From NCBI GenBank assembly GCA_019634635.1, contig JAHCBB010000032.1:1-54796 (forward strand): 54,796 nucleotides of DNA, in the 5' to 3' direction. Every line of letters starts with the position of its first letter. Position 1 is the stretch's first letter. The position numbers were made by a program, and so were the translations under genes. This DNA is from Verrucomicrobiia bacterium. Its GTDB lineage: Bacteria > Verrucomicrobiota > Verrucomicrobiia > Limisphaerales > UBA9464. The notes below the pieces were generated by a model. The model did not search any database. It was given only the letters and a program-made list of their open reading frames with translations, and was not told the DNA's origin. Of the stretch, positions 50,931 to 54,796 are shown one piece after another.

Positions 50931-52312
50931 GAGAACAGCTCCCGAATCGGCTGGGTGCCGAAATCCACCAGCGGAAACGGACGTCCCTGGGGCCCGGGCA
51001 GGTGGGTTTCCAAATCCAACCCCAGACTGTGAAAGATGGTCGCCACGATCTCGGAGGGCTTCACTGGCCGCTCGGCCGGATACGCGGCGATGTCATCCGA
51101 TTTCCCGACGACACGGCCGCCCCGCACGCCGCCACCGGCGAAGTAGCAGGTCCAGCAGGCCGGCCAGTGATCGCGCCCGCCCGTCGGGTTGATCTTGGGC
51201 GTCCGGCCGAATTCCGCGAGGTTGGCAACCAGCGTGTCGTCGAGCATGCCGCGCTGCCGGAGATCCTCGATCAGCGCGCCGTAGCCCTGGTCGTACATCG
51301 GGCAGACGATGTCCTTCATGCCGGCAATGCTGGTGAAGGGCTTCGAGCCGTGGATGTCCCAGGTGATCTCATCGAAGACCGTGATGAACGTGTTGATGGT
51401 GACAAAGCGCACGCCCCGTTCGACGAGCCGCCGCGCCAGCAGGCAGCTCTGTCCAAACCGGGTCATGCCATACCGCTCGCGCACGGCCGCCGGTTCCTTC
51501 GAAAGATCAAACGCTTCCCGCGCCTTCTCGCTGGTCATCATCCGGTAGGCGGCCGCGAAGTTGGCATCCATCAGCCGGGCACTGTCGCTCGCCTCGAAGT
51601 TCCGGACGGTGCCTTCCACGATATCCCTCAGCTCCCGGCGCCGCTCCAGGCGCGCCTCGCCTATGCCGTCCGGCGGCAGCAGGTCGGGCACCTTGAAGTC
51701 CGGCTGCGACGGATCGGCATGGATCGAGAAGGGATCGTAGGCCTTGCCGAGGAATCCGGCGTCCTGACCGTGCGGCAGCCCGCCTCCGGTGTTCCCCATC
51801 GGCTCAGGAAGAATCACATGCCCTGGCAGCTCGCTGCGGCGTCCGCGCAGGAACTCCAGCGCACAACCGGCATGGGGCGTGTTGATCCCGCCGGTGAAGA
51901 GGCGCCCCGTTTGCAACAACTGGTGCCCGGTGTCATGCACGGCCGCCGCGGTGTGGTACACCGTCCGCACCAGGCTGAACTGGTCGCCAAGCGCCGCGTG
52001 GCGGGGCAGCAGCTCCGAGATTTGAAAATCCCCGCGCGTGGAGATGGGCTGAAACGGACCGCGGACCTCCCGGGGGGCATCGGGCTTCATGTCGAAGAGG
52101 TCCAGTTGCGAAGGCGCCCCGAGGTTGAAAATCAGGATGGCCGACCGCCCGTTGTCGGGCACCGGCCCCGAGCCCTCCGAGGCCAGGGCCCGCAATGCGT
52201 TGAAGCGGGCCCAGGTCAGTCCGAGTGCCCCCAGCGCCCCCGCCTGCAGGAAGTCGCGGCGGGTAACCCCGTCGCAGGTGGTGATGGAACCGCGTCCGCT
52301 CAGCGTGATCAT
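50927..52312 (-). CDS. DUF1501 protein (sulfatase-like fold), Tat signal
   Basis: 461 aa from ATG 52312. A twin-Arg signal (TRRDFLQAGALGALGLTWA) marks export of a folded protein. The DUF1501 body shows the alkaline-phosphatase/sulfatase-like fold: AILIFNLGAPSQLDLFDMKP, SLVRTVYHTAAAVHDTGHQL, RYGMTRFGQSCLLARRLVER, and LVANLAEFGRTPKINPTGGRD followed by HWPACW. These are the family hallmark segments. No sulfatase Cys/Ser-x-Pro-x-Arg motif is present, so sulfatase activity should not be assumed. It heads the operon with DUF1549/1553 and the PSCyt1-WD40 protein, overlapping the next gene by 4 nt. Confidence 0.93.
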   Translation of the reverse strand: MITLSGRGSITTCDGVTRRDFLQAGALGALGLTWARFNALRALASEGSGPVPDNGRSAILIFNLGAPSQLDLFDMKPDAPREVRGPFQPISTRGDFQISELLPRHAALGDQFSLVRTVYHTAAAVHDTGHQLLQTGRLFTGGINTPHAGCALEFLRGRRSELPGHVILPEPMGNTGGGLPHGQDAGFLGKAYDPFSIHADPSQPDFKVPDLLPPDGIGEARLERRRELRDIVEGTVRNFEASDSARLMDANFAAAYRMMTSEKAREAFDLSKEPAAVRERYGMTRFGQSCLLARRLVERGVRFVTINTFITVFDEITWDIHGSKPFTSIAGMKDIVCPMYDQGYGALIEDLRQRGMLDDTLVANLAEFGRTPKINPTGGRDHWPACWTCYFAGGGVRGGRVVGKSDDIAAYPAERPVKPSEIVATIFHSLGLDLETHLPGPQGRPFPLVDFGTQPIRELFS

Positions 52313-52421
52313 GGCGTTGTCTCCCCGGGATGTTTCCCCAAAGAAACCGCAGGACCGCACGATCGTCCATGAAGAATCGGGATGCACCGCACCTGACCCC
52401 GCTGCTCTCCCATGGGAGCCG

Positions 52422-52928
52422 CTACCCGACCGCCCGCACCTGCAGATCCCTCAGCACACGGATCCCTGGGAGTGGGACACCCCGGATCCGACTTCCGAAG
52501 CGGCCGGTGTGACGGTTGTACCAGCGGCTGAAGCGCTGTTTGAACTCCTTCATGAACGCGGACACATCGCCCATTCGTTCCAGCAGCGACTGGCGAATAT
52601 CCGGATCCACCGCCCCACGCGTCTCCAATCCCTCCCGGGCCAGGACGGTCAGGATCCCTCTCTTGCCGTAGAACCCCCCCAGGCGTTGGAGCAGTTCGGC
52701 ATCCGGGATTTCCCGTGCTGCCGGGACGCGCAGGAGCAGGTGGACGTGGTTGCCCATCATGCAGTAGGTGATGACCTCGATCCCGCAGAACGGGGCGAGT
52801 TTGAGGAGGATCTCGGCGAGCTTCTCCTTGCACAGATCGTCGAGCAGTCGCTGACTGCCAACGACGCGGGAGATGCAGTGGTACACCCCCACCCGCCCCT
52901 CCGCTGCCCTCACCTTCATCCGTGCCAT
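52422..52928 (-). pseudogene. REP-associated tyrosine transposase (Y1/HUH type), C-terminally broken
   Basis: From ATG 52928 (MARMKVRAAEGRVGVYHCIS) the protein matches the verrucomicrobial TnpA-REP (RAYT) group. The HUH-type metal motif is in YCMMGNHVHLLLRVP and the nucleophile Tyr in FKQRFSRWYNRHTGRFG. After GRFG, where the family continues with a TLWEERFKS-like strand and the final helix, the frame gives unrelated residues and stops. The last conserved part is therefore missing or frameshifted. Such single-copy transposases act on REP palindromes rather than as true IS elements. It lies 109 bp upstream of the DUF1501 operon. Confidence 0.8.
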
Positions 52929-52962
52929 GCGCATGCTTCGTTTCGACCCGTCGTCCAGCGGC

Positions 52963-53265
52963 ATGTCAATCTTTGAACCATCACTCCATTTTCTAGAACG
53001 AGTGGTTCTCGACCCCACACCCACCATCATTCCGGCCTTCGCGCCAGACACCGGCTTCGAGCTCGCTTGGGAGAGCCAGCCCGGCAAGGTCTACGACCTG
53101 GTCACCTCGACGGATTTCTCCACGCGGGTTGAGGCGTGGCCGGTCCATGCGGACTACGCCGACATCCCCGCCACCGGCACCACAACCACGTTGACAGATG
53201 TCCCCGTGGACGGGTCGCGGTGCTTCTTTGCCGTGATCGAGAAGGACGCCACGCCGGGGGAGTAG
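52963..53265 (+). pseudogene. severed C-terminal domain of a verrucomicrobial exported protein
   Basis: About 75 residues (FELAWESQPGKVYDLVTSTD ... CFFAVIEKDATPGE) match the terminal beta domain typical of exported Verrucomicrobia proteins. There is no signal peptide or upstream domain; just upstream lies the divergent transposase start. It is most simply the tail of a larger gene cut by the transposase or a rearrangement. Confidence 0.6.
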
Positions 53266-53399
53266 GCTCACCGCAGAACTTCTTGTAGGCACGTTGAAAT
53301 CCGTCAGCCCACGAGGGGAAATCAGGAGTTGACCTATCGAACAGTGCATACACTGTCCTATTGTTGACGCGGAATCCACCACAAAGTACTATTTTGCCC

Positions 53400-53738
53400 G
53401 TGAAAAATTCCAACGAGTCCTACCCCCAGGAATATGAGCGCTTGCGGGCACAATTGGCGCAGACCGGCTGGGTGGCGCTGGGCAGCGTGGTGGAACGAGA
53501 CCAACCTGGCCAAGGCGGTCCGCGCTACCAGTGGTCGCGGAGGGTGAATCAGAAGACCGTCACGGTTGCCTTGAGCCGGGAGCAGTTTGATTGGATCAAA
53601 CACGCAATCCAAAGGAATCGGAAGGCATGGGAAATCTTGGAGCAAATGCACCAGCAAAGTCTCGAGTACATGTGGAAAACTCTTCCGAGCGCCACCCGTC
53701 GCAAACGCCTCACCAAGAAAACGTTGGGGCTTAACTGA
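53400..53738 (+). CDS. small basic protein, IS-associated type (DUF6788-like)
   Basis: 112 aa from GTG 53400. An N-terminal helix (EYERLRAQLAQTGWV) is followed by a compact beta part (GPRYQWSRRVNQKTVTVALS) and a long helix (REQFDWIKHAIQRNRKAWEI), with a very basic tail (RRKRLTKKTLGLN). The RYQW-RR-KTVTVALS pattern is like small proteins encoded directly upstream of transposases in some insertion sequences. No transposase follows: an RHS fragment on the other strand begins 8 bp away. It is less GC-rich than its neighbours. Assignment to DUF6788 is tentative. Confidence 0.55.
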   Translation: MKNSNESYPQEYERLRAQLAQTGWVALGSVVERDQPGQGGPRYQWSRRVNQKTVTVALSREQFDWIKHAIQRNRKAWEILEQMHQQSLEYMWKTLPSATRRKRLTKKTLGLN

Positions 53739-53745
53739 GCGCCAT

Positions 53746-54663
53746 TCAGTCCTTGACCACCCGCAGACGCGACAGCCCGTCGTAGCTCAGTTCCAGTTTC
53801 CACTGACTGGCGGACTCCATCAGCACCAACTGGTTCTCCTCGTCGTAACCGTAGCTCACCGCCCCGGACGTCCGGTTGCCGTTCAGATCGTAGCTTCCGG
53901 CGGCCTGGTTCAGCACATTGGGTGTGTACGTCGTCACCGTGACGTTGTTCGTGCGCTTGAGCAGGTTCCAGCCCGGGTCGTAGCCGTAGAAGAAATTGTC
54001 GGCGGGGACGCTCGTGCCGCTCCCGTTGAAGGCATGCACCGTCCGCAACTGCCCGGCCAGGTCGTAGCTGTTGGTTGTGTACCCGTTCCAGGCCGTGTGA
54101 CTCGAATTGGTCCGGCTGATCCGCGTCCTCTGGCTCGCCGCGTTGTACTCGTAGCCCAGGCGATTGAGGATGGAATGTCCGCTCGTCCGCAATTGGGTGT
54201 CCGCCGTTCTTCCCAGGGCATCAAACTGGTTGGTCAGGTAGTATCCACCCGGCAGACTGATGCGTCCGACTCCCGGTCCCTGATTCGGATAAACGTAGGT
54301 GTGCGTCCCGGCCGGACTGACGACCGACGCCAGACGATGGGCGGCGTCCCAGGTGTAGGTGTTGGTCCAGCCGTTGCCCGTGGGCTGGCTGAGGCCCGGC
54401 ACGTTCCGCTCGCCCGAGGGATGGTACCCGTAGCTCACAAGGTCCACCCAGGCATTCGTTCCGGAAGTCCACGGGCCATCCTCCCACTGCGGCCGGCCAC
54501 CCCAGTGACCCCGCCGCTCGTGCCCACCCGATCCACCATGTTCGTCCACCGGCCCAGCGGATCCTGCTGCGATAAGAACACCCGATTTCAGGCGATGGAC
54601 ACCCATCCCGGCGTTCTTCTGAACGCCGTCAAAGTTCCCCGCTTCCTTCCAAGTCTGCCGCAC
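53746..54663 (-). pseudogene. RHS/YD-repeat protein fragment
   Basis: The open frame has 305 codons; RHS content starts near residue 65 (WTSGTNAWVDLVSYGYHPSG). YD-type repeats are visible: YTWDAAHRLASVVS, NQFDALGRTADTQ, YEYNAASQRTRIS, NSYDLAGQLRTVH, GSYDLNGNRTSGAVSYGYD, and LSYDGLSRLRVVKD, where it stops. RHS proteins are normally over 1000 aa with a signal, a large shell and a C-terminal effector. Here the N-terminus is Gly/Arg-rich noise and there is no core DxGxR-type end or toxin, so this is an internal fragment. It abuts the 115-bp repeat copy B. Confidence 0.75.
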
Positions 54664-54682
54664 AGGTTGGTTTACGAACTTA

Positions 54683-54796
54683 ATGCACCCCGATCAACTA
54701 CCAGTCGCCCAGGCCTGTCAACCGCCGCGGTGCGTGCGACTCTCGAAGGAAGGGGTTGCAGATGGGTTGCCGGCCTCGTCGCACCCAAATTGTCAT
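54683..54796. repeat. 115-bp dispersed direct repeat, copy B (window end)
   Basis: Matches 2801-2915 in the same orientation at about 90%, with one base fewer. The window stops inside or at the end of this copy, as expected for a contig broken at a repeat. The minus strand ends in the same RLTGLGDW-stop frame as copy A, but the missing base shifts the upstream frame. Confidence 0.85.

Noticed and set aside
48486..51032. 848-codon plus-strand frame opposite the DUF1549/1553 gene
   Set aside because: Antisense shadow; the minus strand gives a complete known family with heme motifs and coupled starts.
1..54796. tRNA, rRNA, CRISPR array or riboswitch
   Set aside because: No cloverleaf-like T-loop patterns, rRNA-like blocks, or regularly spaced direct repeats were seen on reading; a dedicated tRNAscan or Infernal run was not possible.

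Overview
The window looks like one contig from a Verrucomicrobiota bacterium, most likely of the Pedosphaera/Limisphaera type. Base composition is high in GC. The signature protein families point the same way: a DUF1501 / DUF1549-DUF1553 / PSCyt1-WD40 operon, a PVC-type heme protein with ThuA and HEAT parts, LamG/PA14 secreted giants, and the verrucomicrobial C-terminal beta domain that ends in short FFRLR- or YYRIT-like tails. Most genes lack a visible Shine-Dalgarno sequence, and start/stop overlaps of the ATGA or GTGA type are common. I see no rRNA, tRNA or CRISPR array.

Layout. (1) 1-3042 is accessory: an AT-richer secreted-protein gene, the stump of a tyrosine recombinase, and a sigma factor / 56-aa basic protein / Ser-Thr kinase operon whose kinase has been cut by that recombinase segment. 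One copy of a 115-bp dispersed repeat follows. (2) 3043-10637: a WD40-like secreted protein, then PEP carboxylase and PEP synthase, which are opposing enzymes at the PEP node. (3) 10962-16281: a heavy-metal type RND efflux operon (His-rich small protein, lipoprotein adaptor, pump) without an outer-membrane factor. (4) 16303-19603: a minus-strand run of aroQ, glutaredoxin, GNAT and AlkA-type glycosylase, preceded by a release factor 3 gene cut back to its G domain beside a repeat-rich segment. (5) 19785-30198: PhoU, an exported PPP-type phosphatase, a GH31 glycosidase coupled to an exported transglutaminase-esterase fusion, and a TolB-like propeller protein. (6) 30467-36123: a voltage-gated K+ channel with a zinc ribbon, divergent from a 1555-aa isochorismatase / ThuA / propeller / HEAT / cytochrome c protein.

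(7) 36142-40408 is the most intriguing block. A multi-membrane protein carries an internal strong ribosome binding site in front of a short three-helix ExbB/MotA-like protein. That is coupled by ATGA overlap to a single-anchor coiled-coil protein with an Asp in its membrane helix and a degenerate protease-like C-terminus. A CNNM/DUF21 protein follows. I infer, without proof, a proton-motor-like two-component unit. (8) 40599-52312: a Tat-exported TIM-barrel isomerase, a LamG/PA14 giant and the DUF1501-DUF1549/1553-PSCyt1/WD40 operon, all typical of PVC carbohydrate scavenging. (9) 52422-54796 is accessory again: a truncated REP-associated transposase, a severed C-terminal domain, a small IS-associated-like protein, an RHS fragment, and the second copy of the 115-bp repeat, at which the window stops.
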